This document shows, one piece after another, positions 53,340 through 61,767 of a stretch of 64,000 nt of DNA. The translations under genes and the position numbers were made by a program. The number at the start of each line of letters is the position of its first letter. Position 1 is the first letter of the stretch. The stretch comes from Bacilli bacterium. GTDB taxonomy: Bacteria > Bacillota_I > Bacilli_A > RF39 > UBA660. Below the pieces are notes generated by a model. The model saw only the letters and a list, made by a program, of their open reading frames with translations, was not told where the DNA came from and did not search any database. Where the stretch lies: contig JAFRIJ010000014.1 in the NCBI GenBank assembly GCA_017432825.1, positions 1 through 64,000 on the forward strand, written 5' to 3'.

Positions 53340-53366
53340 ACCAAAATACTAATTATTCATAAAATA
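53340..53366 (+). promoter_or_regulatory. Candidate sigma-K promoter of gerE
   Basis: AC at 53340-53341, exactly 16 bp, then CATAAAATA at 53358-53366, a full match to the sigma-K pattern AC-N16-CATAnnnTA. In Bacillus gerE is a sigma-K gene. It lies about 40 bp upstream of the gerE start codon. Confidence 0.6.
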
Positions 53367-53406
53367 TATTGAATATAGTATCCACCCTTTGGGAAGTGAG
53401 GAATTT

Positions 53407-53613
53407 ATGAATAAAAAAATATTAACTAAAAGAGAAGAAGAAGTGTTTAATCTCCTAGTTAAGAATAAAACAACAAGAGAAATAGCAGAAGAGTTAAAAA
53501 TAAGTGAAAAAACAGTAAGAAATCATATATCAAATGCAATGCAAAAACTAGGGGTTAAAGGAAGAGCACAAGCAGTGGTAGAATTAATTAAATTAGGTAA
53601 TATAACAATATAA
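53407..53613 (+). CDS. gerE: Late sporulation transcription regulator GerE
   Basis: A LuxR-type HTH protein of 68 aa with no receiver domain, the GerE size. ILTKREEEVFNLLVKNKTTREIAEELKISEKTVRNHISNAMQKLGVKGRAQAVVELIKLG is almost residue-for-residue Bacillus GerE, which controls late coat genes together with sigma-K. The ATG at 53407 follows AGTGAGGAATTT. A TTG at 53389 is in frame but overlaps that ribosome binding site. A terminator follows, then gerM. Confidence 0.97.
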   Translation: MNKKILTKREEEVFNLLVKNKTTREIAEELKISEKTVRNHISNAMQKLGVKGRAQAVVELIKLGNITI

Positions 53614-53636
53614 AAGTCACATAGTGACTTTTTTTC
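53613..53636 (+). terminator. Rho-independent terminator after gerE
   Basis: AAAGTCAC-ATA-GTGACTTT hairpin followed by a T run. Confidence 0.85.
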
Positions 53637-53662
53637 ATAAATTGTAAATAAAAGCATAAATA
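53635..53662 (+). promoter_or_regulatory. Possible sigma-E promoter of gerM
   Basis: TCATAAA (53635-53641), 13 bp, then CATAAATA (53655-53662): a partial match to KMATATT and CATACANT. gerM is a sigma-E gene in Bacillus. Weak evidence alone. Confidence 0.35.
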
Positions 53663-53677
53663 TTATTAGGTGGTAGT

Positions 53678-54640
53678 ATGTTAAAAAAAATGTCTATAAG
53701 AAAAATAACTGTATCTTCATTAGCTTTATTAGCGCTTCTATTAATATATATAATGCCTGATACTGAAAATAATAATACATATAAACTATCAACAAAAAAT
53801 ATAGAATATATATATAATAATACAAAAGAAGTAATATATACTTTAGATAAAAATAATTATGTAGCAAGAACTCTAATAAATGGAAGTAATAGTGATATGG
53901 AAGATAGAATAAAAAACATAATTGAAACATTAGTAATAGATGGAAAAAATAGTAATAATATACCAAACGGATTTAGAAGCATAATACCTGAAGGAACAGA
54001 AATATTAAGTTTAGATTTAAAAGATAAGATACTAACAATTAATTTTTCTAAAGAATTATTAGACATAAAAGAAGAATATGAAGAAAAAATGATAGAATCA
54101 ATAATATATTCATTAACTAGTATAGATGGAATAGATAAAGTAATAATAAAAGTAGAAGGTAAAACACTAGAAAAACTCCCTAATAGTGGTAAAATAATTA
54201 GTAAAGAACTAGATAAACACTATGGAATAAATAAAAAATATAACATAGTAAGTCCTAAAAATATAGAATCATATACTATATACTATGTTAGTAAATATAA
54301 TGACAATGAATATTATGTACCAGTAACAAAATATATAAATAATGATAAAAAAGATAAAATAAAAATTATTATTAATGAATTAAAAACATCTCCAATTTAT
54401 GAAGAAAATTTAATGAGTTATTTAAGTAGAGAAGCAAATTTAATAGATTATGAATTAAAAGATGACAAAATGACTTTAAATTTTGATGAATCAATATATA
54501 ACAACAATAGTAATAATATATTAGAAGAAGTAATATATACAATAAGCCTATCTTTAGGAAATAATTATGATATAAAAGAAGTAATATTTGAAGTTAACGA
54601 CAAAGAAATTTATAAAAAAAACATAAAAACTATTGAATAA
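53678..54640 (+). CDS. gerM: Spore germination/sporulation protein GerM
   Basis: A 320-aa membrane-anchored protein (anchor about 10-28) with two GerMN domains. Domain one is about 60-165 (YVARTLINGSNSDMEDRIKNIIETLVIDG...RSIIPEGTEILSLDLKDKILTINFSKELLD). Domain two is about 195-310 (YYVPVTKYINNDKKDKIKIIINELKTSP...YELKDDKMTLNFDESIY). GerM stabilises the SpoIIQ-SpoIIIAH channel in Bacillus. The gerE-gerM neighbourhood also exists in Bacillus. The anchor lacks a clear lipobox Cys. Confidence 0.93.
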   Translation: MLKKMSIRKITVSSLALLALLLIYIMPDTENNNTYKLSTKNIEYIYNNTKEVIYTLDKNNYVARTLINGSNSDMEDRIKNIIETLVIDGKNSNNIPNGFRSIIPEGTEILSLDLKDKILTINFSKELLDIKEEYEEKMIESIIYSLTSIDGIDKVIIKVEGKTLEKLPNSGKIISKELDKHYGINKKYNIVSPKNIESYTIYYVSKYNDNEYYVPVTKYINNDKKDKIKIIINELKTSPIYEENLMSYLSREANLIDYELKDDKMTLNFDESIYNNNSNNILEEVIYTISLSLGNNYDIKEVIFEVNDKEIYKKNIKTIE

Positions 54641-54661
54641 AAATAGAAAATGATGTATAAT
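54633..54661 (+). promoter_or_regulatory. Sigma-A promoter of tRNA-Arg
   Basis: TTGAAT at 54633-54638 and TATAAT at 54656-54661, spacing 17 bp. It overlaps the gerM stop. Confidence 0.75.
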
Positions 54662-54681
54662 CTAAATATCTTGTGACCTAT

Positions 54682-54758
54682 GTCTCCATAGCTCAGCTGG
54701 ATAGAGCAATCGCCTTCTAAGCGATCGGTCTGGTGTTCGAATCACCATGGAGACGCCA
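54682..54758 (+). tRNA. tRNA-Arg(TCT)
   Basis: 77 nt with encoded CCA. The acceptor GTCTCCA pairs with TGGAGAC. The anticodon stem ATCGC/GCGAT encloses loop CTTCTAA, so TCT lies at 54716-54718, reading AGA/AGG. AGA is the dominant arginine codon in the window. Confidence 0.96.
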
Positions 54759-54768
54759 TAAGATATTT

Positions 54769-54795
54769 AATCCTTGCTATCAAGGATTTTTTTAT
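54769..54795 (+). terminator. Rho-independent terminator after tRNA-Arg
   Basis: AATCCTTG-CTAT-CAAGGATT hairpin followed by a T run. Confidence 0.9.
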
Positions 54796-54826
54796 ATAAA
54801 TTAATTAACTGTATGTGTATAATAAT

Positions 54827-54855
54827 TTGACAAAATACATATAATATGATAAAAT
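54827..54855 (+). promoter_or_regulatory. Sigma-A promoter of the large ncRNA
   Basis: Consensus TTGACA at 54827-54832 and TAAAAT at 54850-54855, spacing 17 bp. Transcription should start near 54862. Confidence 0.85.
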
Positions 54856-54859
54856 GAAT

Positions 54860-55308
54860 ACACATGGTGCATTATTCTAGTCATTTACACTAAAGGAAGA
54901 TAGGGCTAAAAATCTATCAATTGCGAAAGAAAGAAACTTTGTATATTTGCTTTTTTCGCCCAGATTAGGGTGAATATACAATTTAAAGATTAAGGAACTT
55001 TATAACGGCATATAAAGCAAATCCTTTTTCTACTTCGTTCCATAAACATATGCATGTCGTGAGTGAATGTATGGGATAGAAATTGAAAATACATTTGCAA
55101 AAGCGAATAATTTTAGCAAGTAAATGTTTGGGAAAACCTCTAGAATGTATATATTATAAGTATTGAAGTGCGGACCGAATGGCAATCGAGTAATTAAGCT
55201 GGTAACACTTAATTGTTTCCTTTAAATAGAAATAGCCGGTGGGTAACCTAAGGTAGGAAATAGAGAAATTCAACTCGACCTCAGCCGTAAAATTAATTTA
55301 TAATATAC
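54860..55308 (+). ncRNA. Large structured non-coding RNA, candidate OLE RNA
   Basis: This stretch of about 450 nt starts at a consensus promoter and has no open frame, yet it is clearly less AT-rich and more structured than ordinary gaps here. Local stems include GATAG/CTATC (about 54898-54917), GTATATT around a CGCCC/GGGTG hairpin, AAGGA...CTTTAT/ATAAAG...TCCTT (54992-55025), ACATTT/AAATGT (55090-55127) and AATTAAG/CTTAATT (55192-55214). GGTAAC occurs twice in loops. The RNase P CR-I motif and tmRNA ends are absent. The next gene encodes a small membrane protein that looks like OapA, the partner of OLE RNA. That context is the main basis for the OLE call. It is shorter than typical OLE. Confidence 0.55.
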
Positions 55309-55338
55309 CATAAATAAGTTTATTGAATAGGTGATATA

Positions 55339-55845
55339 ATGAAAAGAGATGATTGGATCTCTATTGTATTTATACTTACCTTTGTATTATCATTTATATT
55401 CAGTGCTTTTTCTAAATTAGCATCGAATATAAATGTTTTTATATTGTTAGGAGTATTAATAATAATATTATTAATAGGTATCATATTTGATATGATAGGT
55501 GTTGCAGTATTAAGTGCCAATGAAGCAAATTTTCATGCCAAAGCTGCAAATAAAATAAAAGGTGCAAAAGAAAGTATAAAACTAATAAAAGAAGGAAGCA
55601 TTACAAGTAGTATTTGTAATGACGTCATAGGAGATATATGCGGTATAATATCAGGAAGTATCGCTACAACTTTAGTAATACTATTATTAAAAAATAACGA
55701 TATGTCGCTAATAATAGTAACTGCCCTAATTTCCTCTTTAACAGTAGGAGGAAAAGCTATAGGGAAAAGAATTGCAGTTAAAAAAAGTGATGAAATAACT
55801 TTTATTGTTGGTAAAATAATAAATAAAATAAAAATAAAAAAATAG
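55339..55845 (+). CDS. Small multi-pass membrane protein, candidate OLE-associated protein (OapA-like)
   Basis: 168 aa with about four hydrophobic helices (10-30, 34-55, 105-122, 127-145). GIIFDMIGVAVLSANEANFHAKAANKIKGAKESIKLIKEGSITSSICNDVIGDICGIISGS resembles small proteins with a CNNM/DUF21-like (CorB-type) transmembrane region. That is the group to which the OLE RNA partner OapA is related, and OapA has been linked to magnesium homeostasis. It lies about 30 bases after the structured RNA and probably shares its transcript. The identification is from remembered family pattern plus context, so alignment is needed. Confidence 0.58.
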   Translation: MKRDDWISIVFILTFVLSFIFSAFSKLASNINVFILLGVLIIILLIGIIFDMIGVAVLSANEANFHAKAANKIKGAKESIKLIKEGSITSSICNDVIGDICGIISGSIATTLVILLLKNNDMSLIIVTALISSLTVGGKAIGKRIAVKKSDEITFIVGKIINKIKIKK

Positions 55846-55866
55846 AGTGATAATATCACTCTTTTA
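55844..55866 (+). terminator. Rho-independent terminator
   Basis: AGAGTGAT pairs with ATCACTCT around AAT, followed by TTT. It ends the ncRNA and membrane protein unit. An extended -10 (TGTTATAAT, 55882-55890) then starts the uvrC transcript. Confidence 0.8.
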
Positions 55867-55916
55867 TTTAATCACAAATTTTGTTATAATATAAATGAAA
55901 GAAAATGGTGTTAAAT

Positions 55917-57704
55917 ATGGATAAAAATATAATGATAGATAAAAAATTATTGCTAGTACCACATAAACCAGGTTGCTATTTAATGAAAGATAAAAACGGA
56001 ATAATAATATATGTAGGCAAATCAAAAAATTTGAAAAATAGATTAACATCTTACTTTAAACAAAAACATACAGGAAAAACAGCTATGTTAGTAAGAGATA
56101 TAGAAGATTTTGAGTATATATTAACATCATCAGAATTGGAAGCCTTGCTACTAGAAATAAACCTAATAAAAAAACATGATCCAAAATACAATATTTTATT
56201 AAGAGATGATAAAACATATCCATATATAGAAGTAACTAATGATAAAGTATTTAGATTATTAGTAGTAAGAAATGCTAATATGAAAAAAAATAGAAATACT
56301 AAATTATTTGGCCCATATCCCAATGTAACAGCAGCAAGACGAGTAGTAGATATGATAAATAGAATCTACCCTTTAAGAAAGTGTAGACACTATGAAAAAA
56401 AAGAATGTTTATACTATCATATAGGAGAATGCCTTGGATACTGTGTAAAGAAAATAGATGATAGCATATTAGATAATATGAAACAGGAAATAATATCATT
56501 TTTAAATGGAAATAACACAATAATAACACAAAAATTAAAAGAATTAATGAATGATGCATCAGATAAATTACAATTTGAAAGAGCTAAAGAATATAAAGAA
56601 TTATTAGATTATATTAATATAACTTTAGAAAAACAAAAAGTTGAATTAGATGATAATTTAAATAGAGATATAATAGGATATTATGAACAAAACAATTATT
56701 TATCAATGCAAATACTTTTTATAAGAGGAGGAAAATTATTAGATCACAAAAGTGATATATATCCAATGATAGATACATTAGAAGAAGAAGTAACTACATA
56801 TATATCTAAATTTTATGATAAACATAAAATAAAGCCTAACGAAGTAATAGTACCAGAAATAGTAGATACTAATTTACTATCAAATGCATTTGATATAAAC
56901 TTCTTTATACCACAAAAAGGAAAAAAGAAAAAAATGTTAGAGTTATCTTGTGAAAATGCCAAAAACTATTATAATGAACAAATAACACTAATATCAAGAA
57001 ATGAACAAGTATTAGAAAGTTCTCTAGAAGAATTAAAAAAATTATTAAAATTAGAAAGTATACATAGAATTGAACTATTTGATAATGCTCACTTATTTGG
57101 AACATATAACGTATCTGGAATGGTAGTATTTAAAGATGGAAAGCCAAGTAAAAACGATTATAGAAAATATAAAATATCTGTAGATAAAAATGATGATTAC
57201 AATACTATGAGAGAAGTAATATACAGAAGATATTTTAGAGTAATAAAAGATAAATTAGATAAACCTGATTTAATAATAGTAGACGGTGGAATAGGACAAG
57301 TAAATGTAGCAAGAGAAGTAATAGAAGAATTAAATTTAAATATTCCAATAGCAGGATTAAAAAAAGATGATAATCACTCAACAAACACATTAATAGGACT
57401 ATACCCATTAAAAGAAATAACAATAGACAAAAAAAGCAATTTATTTCTATTATTAACTAAAATGCAAGACGAAGTACATAACTTTACTATAAATTATCAC
57501 AGGAGGATTAGAAGTAAAGGTAGTCTATCAAGCATATTAGATAATATAGAGGGAATAGGTGAAGTAAGAAAGAAAAAATTATTAAAAAAATATCATACAA
57601 CTAGTAAAATAGAAGAAACAAGCATAGACGAATTAAAAGAAATACTACCAGAAAACGTTGCAATAGAATTAAAAAATGTCTTAAATGATATATTAAACAA
57701 TTAG
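55917..57704 (+). CDS. uvrC: Excinuclease ABC subunit C
   Basis: The dual-incision nuclease of nucleotide excision repair, about 595 aa. The N-terminal GIY-YIG domain (PGCYLMKDKNGIIIYVGKSKNLKNRL, about 14-95) makes the 3' cut. A UVR domain binds UvrB (about 195-230, ELMNDASDKLQFERAKEYKELLDYI). The RNase H-like domain makes the 5' cut (IELFDNAHLFGTYNVSGMVVF, DLIIVDGGIGQVNVA), and helix-hairpin-helix motifs are at the end. ATG 55905 lies in the GGTG ribosome binding site, so 55917 is used. Confidence 0.97.
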   Translation: MDKNIMIDKKLLLVPHKPGCYLMKDKNGIIIYVGKSKNLKNRLTSYFKQKHTGKTAMLVRDIEDFEYILTSSELEALLLEINLIKKHDPKYNILLRDDKTYPYIEVTNDKVFRLLVVRNANMKKNRNTKLFGPYPNVTAARRVVDMINRIYPLRKCRHYEKKECLYYHIGECLGYCVKKIDDSILDNMKQEIISFLNGNNTIITQKLKELMNDASDKLQFERAKEYKELLDYINITLEKQKVELDDNLNRDIIGYYEQNNYLSMQILFIRGGKLLDHKSDIYPMIDTLEEEVTTYISKFYDKHKIKPNEVIVPEIVDTNLLSNAFDINFFIPQKGKKKKMLELSCENAKNYYNEQITLISRNEQVLESSLEELKKLLKLESIHRIELFDNAHLFGTYNVSGMVVFKDGKPSKNDYRKYKISVDKNDDYNTMREVIYRRYFRVIKDKLDKPDLIIVDGGIGQVNVAREVIEELNLNIPIAGLKKDDNHSTNTLIGLYPLKEITIDKKSNLFLLLTKMQDEVHNFTINYHRRIRSKGSLSSILDNIEGIGEVRKKKLLKKYHTTSKIEETSIDELKEILPENVAIELKNVLNDILNN

Positions 57705-57714
57705 AGGTGAAAAT

Positions 57715-59478
57715 ATGAGCAAAATAAAAGTAATGGATGAATTACTATCCAATCAAATAGCAGCAGGAGAAGTAGTAGAAAGATGCGTATCAATAGTAAA
57801 AGAACTAGTAGAAAATAGTATTGATGCTAAAAGCAGTGAAATTAAAATATATCTAAAAGAAGCAGGATTAAGAGAAATTAAAATAATAGATAACGGAATA
57901 GGAATGGATAAAAATGATGCCTTATTAGCCTTTGAAAGACACGCTACTAGTAAACTATATACTAAAGATGATTTATTTAATATAAATTCATTAGGCTTCC
58001 GTGGTGAAGCATTACCTTCTATAGCGAGTGTATCTGAAGTAGAATTAAAAACATGTCAAGAAAATATTGGAACTTTAATTCATATAAAAGGTGGTAAAAT
58101 ACTAGAAAACAAAGAATGTGAAGCCAGAGTAGGAACAACTATTACTGTAACAAATTTATTTTATAATACACCAGCTAGACTAAAACATTTAGGTAATTAT
58201 TATACAGAATTAGCTCATATAACAGATTATATAAATAAAATAGCCTTATCATACCCTAATATTAAAATAACCTTAAATAACGACGAAAAAGAACTATTAA
58301 ATACAGATGGTAAAGGAAATTTATTAAAAGTAATTAATTCTATATATGGAACAGAAATAACTAAAAAAATGATTAAAGTATCATCATCCAACGACGACTA
58401 TAAAATAGAAGGATATATATCAATGCCAGAAGTAAATAGAGCATCAAGAAATTATATGACAACAATAGTAAATGGAAGAGTAATAAAAAATATAATATTA
58501 AATAAATGTATAAATGATGCTTACTCAAGTTATAAAGAAGATACAAGATATCCAATAGTAGTATTACTAATAAATACAGATCCAAGTTTAATAGATGTAA
58601 ATATTCATCCATCTAAACAAGACATAAAATTTAGTAATTTTGAAGAACTAAAACAATTAATAAATAATACAATAAAAGACGCAATAAAAGATAAGTTACT
58701 AATACCAAAAATAGAAATAAAAGAAGAAACTGAAGAAAAATATGAAAATTATACACTAAATTTAGAAAGAGATATAATTAAAGAAGAAACTAATAATTAT
58801 AATAATGAATACAAAGAAAAAATAGAAAATTTAATAAACTTTAACAATAAAGAAGAAGATAAGTATATAGAAGAAATAAAAGAAGAAAAAAATAAATTAC
58901 CAGAATTATATCCAGTAGGATTAGTGCATGGAACATATATAATATGTGAAAATGAAAAAGGAATGTATTTAATTGATCAACATGCAGCACAAGAAAGAAT
59001 AAATTATGAAAAATATTCATATTTTTTATCTCATCCAAGCAATAATACAATAGATATGGTAGTACCAATAATAATAGAACTACCATCTAATGAATATTTG
59101 ATAATAAAAAATAATATAGATATAATCAAAAATTTAAATATAGAAATAGAAGAATTTGGAACAAATTCATATAGAATAACATCACACCCAACCTGGTTTC
59201 CTAAAAACAAAGGAGAACAAGTAGTAAGAAATATATTTGAACAAATTATAAAAGAAGAAAATAATTTTAATTTAGCAAAATTTAATGATCATTTAGCCGC
59301 TACTATGGCATGTAAAGCTAGTATAAAAGGAAACACCAGAATCACCATAGAAGATATGGAAAGCATATTAAATCAATTAAGAGTATGTAAAAATCCTTTT
59401 AACTGTCCGCATGGAAGACCAACAATAATAGAATTTACAACATATGAATTAGAAAAAATGTTTAAAAGAAGTATATAA
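57715..59478 (+). CDS. mutL: DNA mismatch repair protein MutL
   Basis: A 587-aa GHKL ATPase of mismatch repair. N-terminal ELVENSIDAKSSEI, DNGIGM and GFRGEALPSIASV are complete. An acidic linker (about 335-395) follows. The C-terminal endonuclease domain has DQHAAQERINYEKY, ACKASIKGN and the CPHGRP end motif, so this should be the nicking type of MutL. It starts ten bases after uvrC. mutS is not in the window. Confidence 0.97.
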   Translation: MSKIKVMDELLSNQIAAGEVVERCVSIVKELVENSIDAKSSEIKIYLKEAGLREIKIIDNGIGMDKNDALLAFERHATSKLYTKDDLFNINSLGFRGEALPSIASVSEVELKTCQENIGTLIHIKGGKILENKECEARVGTTITVTNLFYNTPARLKHLGNYYTELAHITDYINKIALSYPNIKITLNNDEKELLNTDGKGNLLKVINSIYGTEITKKMIKVSSSNDDYKIEGYISMPEVNRASRNYMTTIVNGRVIKNIILNKCINDAYSSYKEDTRYPIVVLLINTDPSLIDVNIHPSKQDIKFSNFEELKQLINNTIKDAIKDKLLIPKIEIKEETEEKYENYTLNLERDIIKEETNNYNNEYKEKIENLINFNNKEEDKYIEEIKEEKNKLPELYPVGLVHGTYIICENEKGMYLIDQHAAQERINYEKYSYFLSHPSNNTIDMVVPIIIELPSNEYLIIKNNIDIIKNLNIEIEEFGTNSYRITSHPTWFPKNKGEQVVRNIFEQIIKEENNFNLAKFNDHLAATMACKASIKGNTRITIEDMESILNQLRVCKNPFNCPHGRPTIIEFTTYELEKMFKRSI

Positions 59479-59532
59479 TTATTGTTTAAACATAAATAAT
59501 TTGATATAATCTTTAATAGGATAGGTGATAAA

Positions 59533-60411
59533 ATGAATGGTAAACAAATAAAAGTAACAGAGTATAATTTAACATTTGGTAGCAGTGCCAGAATAGTAAA
59601 TATACTAGGTTTATTTAAATATAAAAAGAATAATAACCTATACGTATTATATTCTGATTTATATAATAAATATAATATTATATATTATGGAAACTCTCAC
59701 ATAAAAGAAACAACAATTCTATCAATGGAATCTAAAAATAAAGAAGACGAAGAAATAATTAAAGAATATATTTATAAAATTACAAATAATGAAAATTTAG
59801 ATGATTATGAAGAAATATCATTAGATAAAATAGAAGGAATAGAAATAATTTCTTCAAATAAAATAGAAATAAAAAAAGAAATACTAGATAGTTTAATAGA
59901 TAAAAAAATACCTAAAAAAGAAGAAATAAACAATAAACCTAAAACTAAAAAAAAGAAAAAAGGAAAAGGAATAATTATTTTATTATTTTTGATAATAATT
60001 GGAGTAGGAGGATACTTTATCTATAATAACATCATAAATAAAGAAGAAGTAATAAAACAAATGATATGTATAACAAAATACAATCACGATGTATTAGAAG
60101 CTACAGTAAATGAAGAACTAGTATTAAATTTTGATATAAATGATGTACTAGAAAAGAAAGAAATAACAAAAGAATACAAATTTAATAATGAAACAGAATA
60201 TTATAACTTTATAAATACAGGTAATTATTATAAATACATGCCAGAAGATACTACAGAAGGTGGTTGGGATAAAGATGACAGTAATTATACATATAAAACA
60301 ATAGAAGTAGAAAGAATAAAAGTTGACTATAAAGAACCAACTAACTATGAAGAAGTATTATCATATTACAAAAATAAAAATTATAATTGCGAAGAAAAAG
60401 TGATAAATTAA
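59533..60411 (+). CDS. Hypothetical membrane protein, 292 aa
   Basis: No family was recognised. A cytoplasmic N-terminal domain of about 140 residues (strand-rich opening KVTEYNLTFGSSARIVNILGLFKYKKNNNLYVLYSDLY) precedes a very basic stretch (KPKTKKKKKGKG). One membrane helix (about 150-168, IIILLFLIIIGVGGYFIY) and an outer domain of about 120 residues follow. The charge pattern places the N terminus inside. The stop shares a base with the holA start. Confidence 0.72.
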   Translation: MNGKQIKVTEYNLTFGSSARIVNILGLFKYKKNNNLYVLYSDLYNKYNIIYYGNSHIKETTILSMESKNKEDEEIIKEYIYKITNNENLDDYEEISLDKIEGIEIISSNKIEIKKEILDSLIDKKIPKKEEINNKPKTKKKKKGKGIIILLFLIIIGVGGYFIYNNIINKEEVIKQMICITKYNHDVLEATVNEELVLNFDINDVLEKKEITKEYKFNNETEYYNFINTGNYYKYMPEDTTEGGWDKDDSNYTYKTIEVERIKVDYKEPTNYEEVLSYYKNKNYNCEEKVIN

Positions 60412-61349
60412 TGAAGAATTTCTATATCTTATATGGAGAAGATAAATCCATTATAGAAAATGAATTAAATATTTTATTAAAAAAAGAAAATAAACAAGAT
60501 ATAATAAAATATTCATTAGATAATACTAAAATAGAAGATATTATTGAAGATGCTTCTATGATAAGTATGTTTTCTAATAAAAAAATAATATTAATAGAAA
60601 ACAGCAATTTCTTAGGAGCTAGTAAATCTTTAGATAATATAGAGATACTAGAGAATTACATAAATAATTATAACCCAAATACTTATATAATCTTTATAGC
60701 AAATATCGAAAAAGTTGATACTAGAAAAAAAATATATAAACTAATAAATAAAACTGGAACTATAATAGAATGTAACAAAAAAGACAATACTTATATAATT
60801 AATTTTATAAATAATTATTTAAAAGAAAATAAGTATAAATTAAATGATATAAACTATTTTCTAAATATAGTAGGAACCAATCTAGATAATATAAAAAATG
60901 AGTTAGACAAACTATTTATGTATAAAATAGAAGATAAAACTATTAATAATGAAGATATAAATAAAATATGTCTTAAAAATATAGAGGAAGAAGTTTTTGT
61001 GCTAACAGATTCAATAATAGCAAAAGATAAAAATAAAGCATTAAACCTATTAAAAGATTTTTTAAATAAAAACTATGAAGAGATAACATTATTAATAATG
61101 CTAGCAAATCAATTTAGATTTCTATTTCAAGTAAAAAGATTAGAAAATAAGAGTATTAATTACAATGAAATTGCTAAAATATTAGAAGTAAATCCTTATA
61201 GAGTAAAATATACAGAAAGAAAAATATATAACTATAGTGAAAAAGAAATAACAGATAAAATAAAAGAACTAGCCAAATATGACCATGATATAAAGCTAGG
61301 ATTAATAGATAAAAAATTAGCACTAGAATTATTTATATTAAATTATTAA
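60411..61349 (+). CDS. holA: DNA polymerase III delta subunit
   Basis: The clamp-loader delta subunit, 313 aa. It has the expected opening FYILYGEDKSIIENELNILLKK, a degenerate AAA+ core (MFSNKKIILIENSNFL, NPNTYIIFIANIEKVDTRKKIYKLI), and the C-terminal collar domain (ITLLIMLANQFRFLFQVKRLENKSINYNEIAKILEVNPYRVKY). The start overlaps the upstream stop (TAATG). A frame extension to 60387 lacks a ribosome binding site. Confidence 0.9.
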   Translation: MKNFYILYGEDKSIIENELNILLKKENKQDIIKYSLDNTKIEDIIEDASMISMFSNKKIILIENSNFLGASKSLDNIEILENYINNYNPNTYIIFIANIEKVDTRKKIYKLINKTGTIIECNKKDNTYIINFINNYLKENKYKLNDINYFLNIVGTNLDNIKNELDKLFMYKIEDKTINNEDINKICLKNIEEEVFVLTDSIIAKDKNKALNLLKDFLNKNYEEITLLIMLANQFRFLFQVKRLENKSINYNEIAKILEVNPYRVKYTERKIYNYSEKEITDKIKELAKYDHDIKLGLIDKKLALELFILNY

Positions 61350-61361
61350 AAGAGGTGTAAT

Positions 61362-61751
61362 ATGAAATTAAATAATAGAGGCTTTGCTATATCTGCAATA
61401 TTATATGCCTTATTAATATTATTTACCCTAACATTAATATCCTTAATAACAGGATTAAATTCAAGAAATAGAATATTAGAAAAATCAATAGAAACAATAG
61501 AAAGAAAATATAACTGGAGTTGTAAATACAAAGACGACCCAACTGCCCAAAATATTTCAGAAATAAGAACAACACAATATAGAGGTAAATATATTTTTTC
61601 AGTTGATGGAGAAATATCATATGATAGTAGTAATGAATGTAGTACATATTTAGAAAAATCAATTGATATTAGAGATCCAAAAGAATTAATATTTACTAAT
61701 CCAGAATGCAATAATAAAGAAAATTTAGAATTAATAGCTGTTTGCTATTAA
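61362..61751 (+). CDS. Prepilin-like small protein, 129 aa
   Basis: The N terminus MKLNNRGFAISAILYALLILFTLTLISLITGL has the look of a class III signal: short basic leader, Gly-Phe cleavage site, then a hydrophobic helix. The Glu at mature position 5 is missing (FAISA). Minor pilins of the GspK type also lack it. The rest is a short extracellular domain with four or more Cys (SCKYKDD, NECSTY, NPECNN, AVCY), unusual for this genome. The ribosome binding site is AAGAGGTGTAAT. Confidence 0.62.
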   Translation: MKLNNRGFAISAILYALLILFTLTLISLITGLNSRNRILEKSIETIERKYNWSCKYKDDPTAQNISEIRTTQYRGKYIFSVDGEISYDSSNECSTYLEKSIDIRDPKELIFTNPECNNKENLELIAVCY

Positions 61752-61767
61752 ATAGGAAGTGAATATA

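Noticed and set aside
54860-55308. RNase P RNA, tmRNA or a group I intron in the large structured gap
   Set aside because: The GAGGAAAGUCC-type CR-I motif, the tmRNA ends with an encoded CCA and tag frame, and the group I core motifs were all looked for and not found.
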